Shown here piece after piece: positions 54,228-62,352 of a stretch of 64,000 nt of DNA; positions within the stretch are counted from its first letter, which is position 1, and each line of letters starts with the position of its first letter. The DNA comes from Chloroflexota bacterium. GTDB lineage: Bacteria > Chloroflexota > Ktedonobacteria > Ktedonobacterales > Ktedonobacteraceae. The stretch is from NCBI GenBank assembly GCA_902812455.1, contig CADDZH010000011.1, positions 6,381 to 70,380 of the forward strand, read 5' to 3'. The notes below the pieces were generated by a model. That model ran no database searches. It worked only from the letters and a program-made list of their open reading frames with translations, and had not been told where the DNA came from. Both the position numbers and the translations under genes were made by a program.

Positions 54228-55490
54228 TCACTTTATTGCTGTATCCTCAATGCCTGTTTGATAGCGAGTGAGGTAATAGCTGATCTGCTCGTCCGCGCTT
54301 TTGAGAACGTCTAATACTTCGTAGTAATGTAGCTCTTGCCATAACTGGGGAGCAATCTGCAGGATTCCCTCTTCAGGGAAATACTGCATGAAATGTTTGA
54401 TGAGGAAACGATCAAGAGGATAAGTAACGATAAGCCTTTTAAGAGCATTATCATTGGGCTTCATTGGATCTACGAGGGGAGAAGAAACTCGCTCTAATGG
54501 CTGGCCAGCGTCCATTTGTTGTATATAGTAATCCCTAAATTCTTTGACCAAATCATCTATCTTCACTTTGCCTTCGCGATCAACAAGCTTGAAAAAGGCT
54601 TTGATCATCACTGGCTTATATGATTTTGTCAGATTACGGCTCCTGGCAAAGTCAAGAAACTCTTGCTTCCATTCAGCACTCGATGCCGGAATGCTTTCCA
54701 GGCCAAGGCTTTCCCTGATCCGTCCAATGCGGTCGCGTCTAAAGTAATAAATTGTGCGTTCACCCAATGATTGAGAAACATCAGGCCGCAGCTTCTCATG
54801 CTCAATCCACCGGCGAATAGTTGTTGGATCAACGCGCAGAGCATAACTTAATGCGTTCAGGGAAACTAGGTCTTCTTCGGGCTTGAGGTCTATTGTTTGT
54901 TCTCCCGTTCCTCTATTAGAAGCTGCTGAGGAAGAGCTTACTTCATAATTCTGGCGTGCTTCGCTAACTCTATGAGCGAGAATCCCTTTTATAGCCTCGA
55001 ATGCCATGAAATAATCTGGATCAATATCAATCCTTTCAGAGTTTTTTGGGGAGGCTCGTAATCCCAGGTTATGCTCCACCATGACCGATACGATCTGATC
55101 GCCATCCAATGTGAGCACACGAGGGATAGAAGTCGAGGCTTTTTCCAAAGCGCCACGAGCATAATTTGCGGTTGTCATGAACAGGCCCTGTGAGAAGCGT
55201 CCTGACAAGGCCCCTATGAATTTCTCGATATCTGGACGCCGTACATTATTTCGATATCGCTTGACCTGTATTCCTGTTGGGATACGAAACCTGCCAGCTA
55301 TCAGGTCTCCCTGAGCATCAATACCACCATCACCGATGTAACGTGTGACAGCTATTGCCTCAAGTCCAACGTAGACTAGAAAGTCGCCAGCGAAGAACTC
55401 GAAGCTGCGTGCTGACATGGCAAGGAGCTGCTTTTTTAGTTCCCGTTTGATATCTGGATTGGTAGGCGGAGAGGAAGTATAAAGGGACAT
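54228..55490 (-). CDS. Mrr-like restriction endonuclease with helix-turn-helix and long C-terminus
   Basis: The 420-residue protein has an N-terminal PD-(D/E)xK nuclease of the Mrr type: SFEFFAGDFLVYVGLEAIAV, GDGGIDAQGD with Asp58, and GIQVKRYRNNVRRPDIEKFI with Gln75-x-Lys77, followed by QGLFMTTANYARGALEKA. A helix-turn-helix near residues 210-245 (SLNALSYALRVDPTTIRRWI) and a ~170-residue helical C-terminus follow. Mrr enzymes cut foreign or modified DNA. Its close linkage to a TIR gene and an orphan gene suggests a defence cassette. ATG 55490 has a modest AGAAAGAT site. Confidence 0.82.
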   Translation of the reverse strand: MSLYTSSPPTNPDIKRELKKQLLAMSARSFEFFAGDFLVYVGLEAIAVTRYIGDGGIDAQGDLIAGRFRIPTGIQVKRYRNNVRRPDIEKFIGALSGRFSQGLFMTTANYARGALEKASTSIPRVLTLDGDQIVSVMVEHNLGLRASPKNSERIDIDPDYFMAFEAIKGILAHRVSEARQNYEVSSSSAASNRGTGEQTIDLKPEEDLVSLNALSYALRVDPTTIRRWIEHEKLRPDVSQSLGERTIYYFRRDRIGRIRESLGLESIPASSAEWKQEFLDFARSRNLTKSYKPVMIKAFFKLVDREGKVKIDDLVKEFRDYYIQQMDAGQPLERVSSPLVDPMKPNDNALKRLIVTYPLDRFLIKHFMQYFPEEGILQIAPQLWQELHYYEVLDVLKSADEQISYYLTRYQTGIEDTAIK

Positions 55491-55523
55491 ATCTTTCTTT
55501 TCTCTTTTATTACTTGGTGGTAG

Positions 55524-55928
55524 TTATTTGCCAGCCGGGCGATTTAACTTTGACTTATCCTTATGCTCTAGATAGAAGGCAGAAATATCTACTCCTTCCC
55601 TTTTAAATCGTCTCCATTCTGCCGTAACCTGCCTGGCCAGTTTTTTATTCACTGCCATATCAGGGTGCTGAAACACCACTGGCCCATGGGCGTTATAAAC
55701 TACATTTGCTGCTGCGCCCAGCCCAAAGAGAAGTCTGCTTATCAGGTTGATCTCTATATGAAATCTGTTCTGTTCTCGTGGATCTTCTAACCCAACAGGC
55801 TGAATGGTAAGCCCTTCACAGAGGCAACCGGAATATTTAGTACTGTAATGGTATGCACGATGTAGAGGCCGTGTTTTCTTTTGCTTGTGTGCATTGTTAC
55901 TAGTACTGTCGTTAGGTGCCATACTCAT
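55524..55928 (-). CDS. Hypothetical protein at the head of the TIR/Mrr cassette
   Basis: The 134-residue basic protein is not recognised. It contains TKYSGCLCEGLTIQPVGLED and a segment NRFHIEINLISRLLFGLGAA that is amphipathic or weakly hydrophobic, ending in a Lys-rich tail. The 33-base gap to the Mrr gene on the same strand suggests co-transcription. The start may be ATG 55928 or 55922; neither has a strong ribosome site. It might be a regulator or small accessory protein, but nothing in the sequence decides this. Confidence 0.5.
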   Translation of the reverse strand: MSMAPNDSTSNNAHKQKKTRPLHRAYHYSTKYSGCLCEGLTIQPVGLEDPREQNRFHIEINLISRLLFGLGAAANVVYNAHGPVVFQHPDMAVNKKLARQVTAEWRRFKREGVDISAFYLEHKDKSKLNRPAGK

Positions 55929-56060
55929 AAATAGGCTCGTATCTTATCACCACACATATTTGGATCGGCTGTACTTCCTGAGAATTTGTACACTCATGAT
56001 ATCTGTGTTGATGAGTAGTGTCAAGGCATTGGGGTACTAAAAATAAGGGAAATTGGGCAG

Positions 56061-56166
56061 AGAGGGCGGCGCAAGTGCCCCGATCGCCTTTCACAACCGC
56101 TCCCGCCCCTACAGGCGACGATCCAGTTCCTCATTCCCTCTTTATGATCGGAAAAAGTTCAACAGG
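56061..56166. repeat. Dispersed repeat family C, copy 2
   Basis: AGAGGGCGGCGCAAGTGCCC, then CTCCCGCCCCTACAGGCGAC and a tail GATCGGAAAAAGTTCAACAGG shared in part with copy 5. It ends at the stop codon of the DUF4097 gene. Confidence 0.65.
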
Positions 56167-57408
56167 CTACGAAGGCAGGCGATAGATGCGGATGGTGCCG
56201 CCGCCGGTTTTGAGTTTGAGCGGGGGGCGCGGCGCGCTGCCTGCTTCGTTGGTGCCGAATTCGTTGTGGATAGAGCCGCCACCGGTCTTTGCATCCAGGC
56301 TAAATGCGGTGCCAGCAGGTAAGCCGATGGTAATCGAGCCGCCGCCGGTCTGGAAGGTGTAGCTGCCGAAGGCGTCGAGCGAGCCATCAAATGTTATCGA
56401 GCCGCCGCTCGTTCTTACAGACGAATCTCCGCTTAAGGCGGCATGGCTGATTTCGATGCGGCCGCCGCCGGTCTTTGCAGTAAGCTGGCCGTGCAGGTTT
56501 CCCAGGATAATGCTCGACCCGCCGGTACTCAGATCAAGCTGACCCTGGAGGTTGTTGGCTTCGATGCGCCCACCGCCTGTTTTCATGGCGATCCTGCCCT
56601 GGAGGTTGCCGGCCTCGATGCGGCCGCCGCCAGTCTGCATCATGATCTGGCCTTGCAGATCGTGCGCCTGCACACTACCACCGCCGGTACGCACGCGAAT
56701 CGCGCCGCTAGTGCCCTCAACCGCGACTCGTCCCCCTCCATTCTGGAGTTGGATATCGCAACTGGATGGCACGGTGATCTCAAAATCGACCGTGCGCAGG
56801 CCAAACTGGAGGATGCTCCAGTCCATGTGGCTTGAGATATCAAGCGTGTCACCGTACTGGTTGTAGTAGATCTACATGCGCTCGGCATCGATGCCAAAGC
56901 CGCTGGCGCGTTTGATCGCGGTCACGCTCACTATGCCCTCTTCTCCCCGGCGAATAGCGACGGTTCCGGCTCCATTGTTGATCACCAATCGCGCGTGTTC
57001 CATGATCTGGAAGGTGCGCGTGGGCATGGGGATAGTTACGACCCGCCAGTTGGTAGCCAGTGCCGCCAGCCCGGCTATGATCAGCACAATCACCACCACC
57101 CAGGTGAGCCAGCTTAGAATCACGCCGAAGAAGCTTCCAGCGATAAAAGCCGCGCATAGCAGCATGATCACTGCCAGAAGGCCGCCCATACTTTTCTGGT
57201 TTTTTGGTTCTGGTCGCAGCTTCTCGCCCTCGGCTGACCAGAAATCGCGTTCGTTCAGACCGGTATAGCCTTCTTCATAGGTGCGGGGTATATATTCTGG
57301 CGATGGTGGTTGTTCGCGTGGGTCGACATTGATCTGGCGCTCATAGGACGGCGCAGGCGGCGCCTGCGGTGTGTAGGAGGTATGGTCAAATTCTTGCTGG
57401 TTTTGCAT
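56167..57408 (-). pseudogene. DUF4097-type membrane-linked beta-helix protein interrupted by an in-frame TAG
   Basis: One reading frame of 413 codons plus stop is interrupted only by TAG at 56874-56872 (codon 179). The first part has a Pro/Glu-rich cytosolic N-terminus, two membrane helices (LLAVIMLLCAAFIAGSFFGV, WLTWVVVIVLIIAGLAAL) and the start of the DUF4097 domain. The part after the stop continues it (IYYNQYGDTLDISSHMDWSI) and then forms a beta-helix of TGGG(R/S)I-type repeats every ~20 residues. The halves are in the same frame, so a single base change explains the break. Whether the gene is dead, expresses the truncated membrane protein (56872-57408), or is read through is unknown. AGGAAG precedes ATG 57408. 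Confidence 0.8.
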
Positions 57409-57530
57409 GTTCACTTCCTCGGTGTGTGATAATAATGCCATCGATGGGAAAATGCCACCATATATACGGAGAAAGTATAGCAGAAGTTGTTCTGGGCATT
57501 TTTAGGGGCGAGGGGAATATGTTCATATAC

Positions 57531-57820
57531 GAGGAGCGCGAGGGCAAGCACAAGGCCCCCACACCACGCCGCTCCACACGTTTGATATGCAGGACGACAA
57601 CGACGCTGCCGCGTCTACTGTTCTCCGAACAGTCAGTCGTCCTGCAAGGTAGCCTTGCCCCTAATGAATTTTGCCACCCGAAACAGGGAATGAGTGGACC
57701 CGCGAGCAGGACAGGCACAAGGCACTGTCCCTACAGGAATTACCCCGCTCGGTTGTCAAAGTTCATCAGGGACGATCCGGTTCTGTGATGACCGGTTCTG
57801 GCTGTTAAAATTCATCATGT
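57531..57820. repeat. Dispersed repeat family C, copy 3, with nested inverted repeat
   Basis: GCGCGAGGGCAAGCACAAGG CCCCCAC at the left and several downstream family pieces (GGCACTGTCCCTACAGGAA, TCAGGGACGATCCGGTTC). Inside is an 11-bp perfect inverted repeat TGCAGGACGAC/GTCGTCCTGCA (57588-57598, 57636-57646) with a smaller CTGTTC/GAACAG hairpin in its loop. This accounts for most of the 526-base gap. Confidence 0.6.
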
Positions 57821-57934
57821 GTAAGCTCTATGCGGCGATGTGGTAAGCTACAAGGGTACGATATGTTTTTTGCGGGCTGATGTCAATGTGAGTGCGGCAA
57901 AGGATCTGCAGAGCCGTTAGAAGGAGGCTGAATC

Positions 57935-58822
57935 ATGGGCGAAAAGATTGGTTTCATTGGCCTAGGAAACATGGGCCAACCTATGGCTCGCAATCTCTTG
58001 AAGGCTGGCTTTGAGCTTCGTGTCTATAACAGGAACCCGAGGAGGGCGGAACCTCTGGTTGCAGAGGGAGCGCAGCAGGTTTTCCATCCAGGTGAAGTTG
58101 TGGAGCCGGGTGGGATCGTGGTGACAATGGTTGCCAATGATGGCGCCTTAGAGCAGGTTACCCTGGGACAGGACGGGTTTTTAGCACGATTGGGTTCAAA
58201 TGGCATTCACCTGTCAATGAGTACAGTGGCACCTGCTACAGCGCGAAAACTGGCTGACCTGCATGCAAAGCATGGGAGTATGTATGTAGCAGCGCCGGTC
58301 TTTGGCAGGCCAGAAGCAGCGGCAGCCCAGCAATTATGGATCTGTGTCTCCGGGGCGCAAGCGGCTAAGGAACGTGTCCATCCTGTGTTGCAGGCGTTAG
58401 GGCAAGGTATTTTTGACTTTGGTGAAGAGCCAGGAGCAGCCAACGTGGTGAAGCTGACCGGCAATTTTCTGATTGCAGCCGCGATGGAAGCGATGGCCGA
58501 AGCGTTGACGCTTGCTGAAAAGAATGGTCTTGACCGTTCTCGGGTGATAGAGATGTTTGGGCAGACGAATTTCGCGTGTCCCATTTATCAAAATTATGGG
58601 AGAGCCATCGCGCACAAACAGTATACTCCGGCAGGTTTCTACCTGTCGCTGGGTTTAAAGGATGTGGGTCTCGTGTTACAAACAGCAAACGAGGTGCAGA
58701 TGCCGATGCCAGTTGCAAGTCTTTTGCATGATCGTTTCCTGACCTCTGTAGCGAAGGGGCGTGGAGATCTGGATTGGTCAGGGCTGGCGCTAGATGTTTC
58801 AGAGGATGCAGGAATACAATAG
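57935..58822 (+). CDS. NAD(P)-dependent beta-hydroxyacid dehydrogenase family protein
   Basis: The 295-residue protein belongs to the 6-phosphogluconate/3-hydroxyisobutyrate dehydrogenase family. It has the N-terminal nucleotide motif GFIGLGNMGQPMARNL, a following NRNPRRAEPL segment, HLSMSTVAPATARKL, YVAAPVFGRPEAAAA (substrate loop) and KLTGNFLIAAAMEAMAEA with the catalytic lysine. Close relatives reduce or oxidise short hydroxyacids, succinic semialdehyde or glyoxylate. AAGGAGG precedes ATG 57935. The LLM oxidoreductase gene follows after 21 bases in the same direction. Confidence 0.9.
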   Translation: MGEKIGFIGLGNMGQPMARNLLKAGFELRVYNRNPRRAEPLVAEGAQQVFHPGEVVEPGGIVVTMVANDGALEQVTLGQDGFLARLGSNGIHLSMSTVAPATARKLADLHAKHGSMYVAAPVFGRPEAAAAQQLWICVSGAQAAKERVHPVLQALGQGIFDFGEEPGAANVVKLTGNFLIAAAMEAMAEALTLAEKNGLDRSRVIEMFGQTNFACPIYQNYGRAIAHKQYTPAGFYLSLGLKDVGLVLQTANEVQMPMPVASLLHDRFLTSVAKGRGDLDWSGLALDVSEDAGIQ

Positions 58823-58843
58823 GAAAGAGGGTCAGAAAGGGTT

Positions 58844-59836
58844 ATGTCTGAGGAGAATACTGTTCGCTCTATGTTCACATCTGAGGATGTTTCCCGATTG
58901 CCGTTACGGGAGCGTGTTGGCCTGAATATCCAGGGGACGGATGTTGCGACTGTGATCGGGAGGATACGCGAGGCAGAGCAGGCGGGTATCCGGCAGGTGT
59001 GGATGACGCAGTCGGCGGGTATGGTGGATACGCTGACGCTTTTTGCTGCTGCGGCTGTGCAAACGACGCATATCCGGTTAGGAACGTCGATAGTGCCGGT
59101 GTATCCGCGTCATCCGCTGGTGATGGCGCAGCAGGCAGCGGCCATCGATGGTGTAGCGCCGGGGCGCTTGCGGCTGGGCGTGGGCACGAGTCACCGGCAT
59201 GTGATAGAGAACATGTACGGCCTGGCGATGCCATCTCCACTGGCGTATTTGCGTGAATATGTCGAGGTGATGCGCCATGTGTTGTGGGAGGGGCGTGTGG
59301 ATCACCGAGGAACATTTTTTAGGGCAGCGGCCTCTCTTCCGCGCCCGGCTCGGATTCCCCTGCTCATCGCGGCGCTGGGCGAGAGGGCATTTCACATGGC
59401 CGGTGAAATTGCTGATGGGGCGATTTCGTGGGTGTGCCCGGTTCCCTATCTACTCGATAAAGCTTTGCCTGCTCTACGGGCGGGCGGGCAGGCGCAACAT
59501 CGCCCTGTTCCGCCGCTTGTCGCCCATATCCCGGTGGCGATGAGTACTGATGAGGCGGCTGTCGAGGCAGCGGGAACCAGGCGTATCGCGTCCTATACGA
59601 GGTCGCCATTTTATGCTCACATGTTTGCGGCGGCAGGTTTTCCTATTAGCGCGGATGGAAGTGGCGTGCCGGAGCTCGTCAAAGCGCTGGTGGTGGCCGG
59701 AGACCAGGCGCAGGTGGAAAGGCGCCTGCGTGAGTTGCTGGCGAGCGGTCTGGACGAATTGCTGCTGATGCTGGTGCCGGTGGCGGATGAGGCACGCGAA
59801 CGAGAGGAATTGTTGCAGGTGGTTGGGGGGCTGTAG
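58844..59836 (+). CDS. LLM-class flavin/F420-dependent oxidoreductase
   Basis: The 330-residue protein has the bacterial luciferase-like TIM barrel: GLNIQGTDVATVIGRIREAE, QVWMTQSAGMVDTLTLFAAA, TTHIRLGTSIVPVYPRHPLV, GRLRLGVGTSHRHVIENMYG and FHMAGEIADGAISWVCPVPY. It is closest in pattern to the F420-dependent subgroup common in Actinobacteria and Chloroflexota. Substrate unknown. It is co-directional with the dehydrogenase gene, 21 bases downstream, and AAAGGG lies just before ATG 58844. Confidence 0.9.
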   Translation: MSEENTVRSMFTSEDVSRLPLRERVGLNIQGTDVATVIGRIREAEQAGIRQVWMTQSAGMVDTLTLFAAAAVQTTHIRLGTSIVPVYPRHPLVMAQQAAAIDGVAPGRLRLGVGTSHRHVIENMYGLAMPSPLAYLREYVEVMRHVLWEGRVDHRGTFFRAAASLPRPARIPLLIAALGERAFHMAGEIADGAISWVCPVPYLLDKALPALRAGGQAQHRPVPPLVAHIPVAMSTDEAAVEAAGTRRIASYTRSPFYAHMFAAAGFPISADGSGVPELVKALVVAGDQAQVERRLRELLASGLDELLLMLVPVADEAREREELLQVVGGL

Positions 59837-59851
59837 TGACGAGAAATGGAT

Positions 59852-60056
59852 GGGCGACCACAAGGGCCCACCCTGCATCCGCTCGACCCCGCTCGCCCCT
59901 ACGATATACGCCGTATGGTTGCTGGTGTGCATGGTGGTGGCATGCGGTGTGCGAGACAAGAAGGGAGGGCAAGCACAAGGCCCCCACGCCGCATCCGCAC
60001 CACCCCTTGCCCCTACAGATACGATCCGATTCCTAACGGATTCGGGCAGGTGATGG
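59852..60056. repeat. Dispersed repeat family C, copy 4
   Basis: Two partial units: ACAAGGGCCCACCCTGCATC with GCTCGCCCCTACG, and GAGGGCAAGCACAAGGCCCC with CTTGCCCCTACAG, then ACGATCCGATTCCTAACGGA and TTCGGGCAGG. It fills the space before the CcbP-like gene. Confidence 0.65.
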
Positions 60057-60096
60057 CAAGATTAGTGCTGAGAAGAACATGAAGGAGGTCATGAAG

Positions 60097-60546
60097 ATGG
60101 ATAACCACTTCGAGGATGAGGAATTTGAGGATGAAGAAGAGCTTGAGGATGAGGAAGAAGAGTTTGAGGATGAGGAGTTTGGGGATGAGGATGAAGATGA
60201 GGAGCGTGAGGAGCGCATCCGGAATGAGATCATTGTAGATTCTTATGGGCCCGAGGAGCAGGCGCTGGGCTGGCATGCCTACCTTTCCTGGAAGCTGCAA
60301 TTTCCATTCAAGGCCCGCTGTGTTGTGCGGCGAGAAATCTCGCCGTTGGAACCAGGCGAGGAGGTCGAGGTCGTGGGCATTGCTTCTGAGGAGGAAAGTA
60401 TGCACGAGATGTTTGTGCTGATCCCCTGGAAAAGCCGCCGGCTTGCCGTTCCGTTGATGCAACTGGAAGGAGTGCAGGTGGATGAGGAGACCCGGCAGGC
60501 TATTGAAGACTGGCACTACTGGGTGAATCAAGGATACGAGTTGTAG
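60097..60546 (+). CDS. CcbP-like calcium-binding protein with acidic N-terminus
   Basis: The 149-residue protein starts with a run of ~45 mainly Glu/Asp residues (EDEEFEDEEELEDEEEE). The conserved domain follows: ALGWHAYLSWKLQFPFKARC, GEEVEVVGIASEEES, EMFVLIPWKSRRLAVPLMQL and TRQAIEDWHYWVNQGYEL. This pattern matches the calcium-binding CcbP family known from cyanobacteria, where it buffers calcium. The acidic tail would add low-affinity metal binding. Several in-frame ATGs exist; 60097 is best spaced (9 bases) from AAGGAGG. Confidence 0.75.
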   Translation: MDNHFEDEEFEDEEELEDEEEEFEDEEFGDEDEDEEREERIRNEIIVDSYGPEEQALGWHAYLSWKLQFPFKARCVVRREISPLEPGEEVEVVGIASEEESMHEMFVLIPWKSRRLAVPLMQLEGVQVDEETRQAIEDWHYWVNQGYEL

Positions 60547-60600
60547 GCTGATACCGCTTTACAGGGGTAGGTTGTTTGGGGTGAGCGAGGAGTGAGGAAG

Positions 60601-60740
60601 CGCGAGGGCAAGCACAAGGCCCCCACGCCACCTCTCTGCTACTCCTTGCCCCTACAGGGACGATCCAGATCCTGATTCCCCCATGTGATCGGAAAAGCTC
60701 ATCAGGTACGATCCGATTCCCTGACGGATTCAGGCAGGAA
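60601..60740. repeat. Dispersed repeat family C, copy 5 (most complete)
   Basis: GCGAGGGCAAGCACAAGGCC CCCACGCC, CCTTGCCCCTACAGGGACGA, then GATCGGAAAAGCTCATCAGG and ACGATCCGATTCCCTGACGG ATTCAGGCAGG. It shares both halves with copies 2 and 4. Confidence 0.7.
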
Positions 60741-60839
60741 AGGCACGGGCTGGTTTGCCGCTTAAGGACGGGCTGAAAAGAATAGATGAGTGAAGAACAT
60801 AGAGGCCCGTGGAACAAGTTTTGTAGAAGGAAGGACGCT

Positions 60840-61640
60840 ATGCAAACAGCAGTGCCCGTTTTGCGTGAAGATGCAGCGCGTGATGTAACTCTTGCCGCTC
60901 ATACGCAGGCGGTTGAACACGCGATCCAGGTCATGCATACCCATCTTGATGAAGCGCTGACGCTCGAAGATCTGGCCGGGGTGGCCTGTCTCAGCCCTTT
61001 TCATTTTGCTCGCGTCTTTCGTCATCTGACGGGCACTCCACCCGGCGAATTTCTTTCTGCCCTGCGCTTTCAGGCGGCCCGGCATTTGCTTTTGACGACT
61101 TCGCTCAGTGTGACCGATATTTGCTTCGAGGTGGGCTATAGCAGCCCTGGCTCTTTCACCAGCCGTTTCACGCAACTCGTTGGCCTGTCTCCACGCCTGT
61201 TGCGCCAACGCGCTCAAGCATTCGAGCCGCCTCCGATAGACTATGCCGAGCCATACTTTATGCTGCCCTCTTGCATTGCGAAGAAACACACTCTGCTGGG
61301 GCGGATCAGTGCTCCCGAGACCTTCTGGGGCACGATCTATGTGGGCCTGTTCACGAGTCCCATTCCCCAGGGAAGGCCGGTACACTGCACCAAACTTAGC
61401 TCGCCAGGTTGGTATCTGCTCAATGGTGTTGCTGATGGCATATACTACCTGCGGGCTGCCGCGTTTCCCGTCGCCGCAGACCTGCAATCGTCTCTGCTGC
61501 CTGACAAGAAGCTGCTGGTTGGCAATAATGCTAATCCACTTGTCGTACACAATGGTCATGTTTCGGGCGATCCCGATCTCGTCCTGCACTCGCCGCGCCT
61601 GACCGACCCACCTCTGGTGATGGGATTGCCCTTGCTGTAA
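60840..61640 (+). CDS. AraC-family transcriptional regulator with C-terminal sensor-like domain
   Basis: The 266-residue protein has the two AraC helix-turn-helices at the N-terminal side (residues ~25-125): LDEALTLEDLAGVACLSPFH, FARVFRHLTGTPPGEFL, LSVTDICFEVGYSSPGSFTS and RFTQLVGLSPRLLRQ. A ~140-residue C-terminal domain (FWGTIYVGLFTSPIPQGRP, PGWYLLNGVADGIYYLRAAA) is unrecognised and may bind a ligand. This order (DNA-binding part first) is the reverse of classical AraC. ATG 60840 has AAGGAAGGA 6 bases upstream and is preferred to ATG 60786. Confidence 0.88.
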   Translation: MQTAVPVLREDAARDVTLAAHTQAVEHAIQVMHTHLDEALTLEDLAGVACLSPFHFARVFRHLTGTPPGEFLSALRFQAARHLLLTTSLSVTDICFEVGYSSPGSFTSRFTQLVGLSPRLLRQRAQAFEPPPIDYAEPYFMLPSCIAKKHTLLGRISAPETFWGTIYVGLFTSPIPQGRPVHCTKLSSPGWYLLNGVADGIYYLRAAAFPVAADLQSSLLPDKKLLVGNNANPLVVHNGHVSGDPDLVLHSPRLTDPPLVMGLPLL

Positions 61641-61756
61641 AAAAGAGCAAGATAGAAGAAGATTTTTGGGTCGCATTCAGGTATACTGACAGCAATGCAC
61701 CTGAAGAATTTTTCCGAGCGAATCGGGTTCTGGAATGGAGAGGTGCGAGGGAGGAG

Positions 61757-61838
61757 CGCGAGGACAAGCGAGGGCGGCGCAAGCGCCCCCACCGCCCTGC
61801 ACAACCGCTCCCGCCCCTACGGGTAAAAATCATCAGGG
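61757..61838. repeat. Dispersed repeat family C, copy 6
   Basis: GCGCGAGGACAAGCGAGGGC GGCGCAAGCGCCCCC and CCGCTCCCGCCCCTACGGG, then AAAAATCATCAGGGT. It closely resembles copy 2 and lies in the leader of the VOC gene. Confidence 0.65.
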
Positions 61839-61881
61839 TTGCAGAAGTTCTTTGAAGTTGTTTCAGGAAGGAGATTTGCTT

Positions 61882-62292
61882 ATGTCATCTCATTTGGGGC
61901 TTTTGATGCTGCTGGTCAAGGATGTACCAAGCTGTAGAGCGTTCTACACGGAATACCTGGGTTTTGAAGTGGTATCCGAGTTTTCCTCGAATGAATTTGT
62001 GATGCTGCGCTCTCGCAGCGGCGGGACAAATCTTGCCTTGCAATACGCCACGACTGAGGCCTATGGCGTGCCCCTGGCGCATGGGGGCATCATTCCGGGT
62101 TTTGAAGTCGACGATGCCGACGCGCTCTACCAACAGTGGAAAGCGAAGTCCGTTGAGCTTGTTGGCGATGTCATCGATATAGGGGCCGGGCATAGCTTCA
62201 CTGCCAGAGACCCCGAGGGTCACTACATCCAGGTCTATCACCTGTACCCGCAGGTTCGCGAGATGCAGAAGCAGATGGGGATGAGGGGTTAG
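61882..62292 (+). CDS. VOC (glyoxalase/bleomycin-resistance) superfamily protein
   Basis: The 136-residue protein has two beta-alpha-beta-beta-beta units of the VOC fold: LGLLMLLVKDVPSCRAFYTE, YLGFEVVSEFSSNEFVMLR, PGFEVDDADALYQQWKAKSV and FTARDPEGHYIQVYHL with the C-terminal metal-ligand region. Members include glyoxalases, dioxygenases and antibiotic-binding proteins; the sequence does not decide. AAGGAG precedes ATG 61882 by 8 bases. A perfect hairpin and the serine hydrolase gene follow. Confidence 0.88.
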   Translation: MSSHLGLLMLLVKDVPSCRAFYTEYLGFEVVSEFSSNEFVMLRSRSGGTNLALQYATTEAYGVPLAHGGIIPGFEVDDADALYQQWKAKSVELVGDVIDIGAGHSFTARDPEGHYIQVYHLYPQVREMQKQMGMRG

Positions 62293-62314
62293 CTAGAAGA
62301 AGCATAAGAGGTGG

Positions 62315-62336
62315 CCGGTGGGAGTGTTCCCACCGG
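62315..62336 (+). promoter_or_regulatory. Perfect 9-bp hairpin before the serine hydrolase gene
   Basis: CCGGTGGGA and TCCCACCGG pair around GTGT, 16 bases before the start codon and right next to the GGGG ribosome site. No T tract follows. It may modulate translation or mRNA processing. Confidence 0.5.
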
Positions 62337-62352
62337 GCAGGGGGTACAAGCG

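Noticed and set aside
56443..56835. Plus-strand ORF of 130 codons
   Set aside because: Antisense of the repeated DUF4097 beta-helix; its regularity only mirrors that repeat.
60033..60233. Ser-rich minus-strand ORF
   Set aside because: It is the antisense of the acidic Glu/Asp run of the CcbP-like protein.
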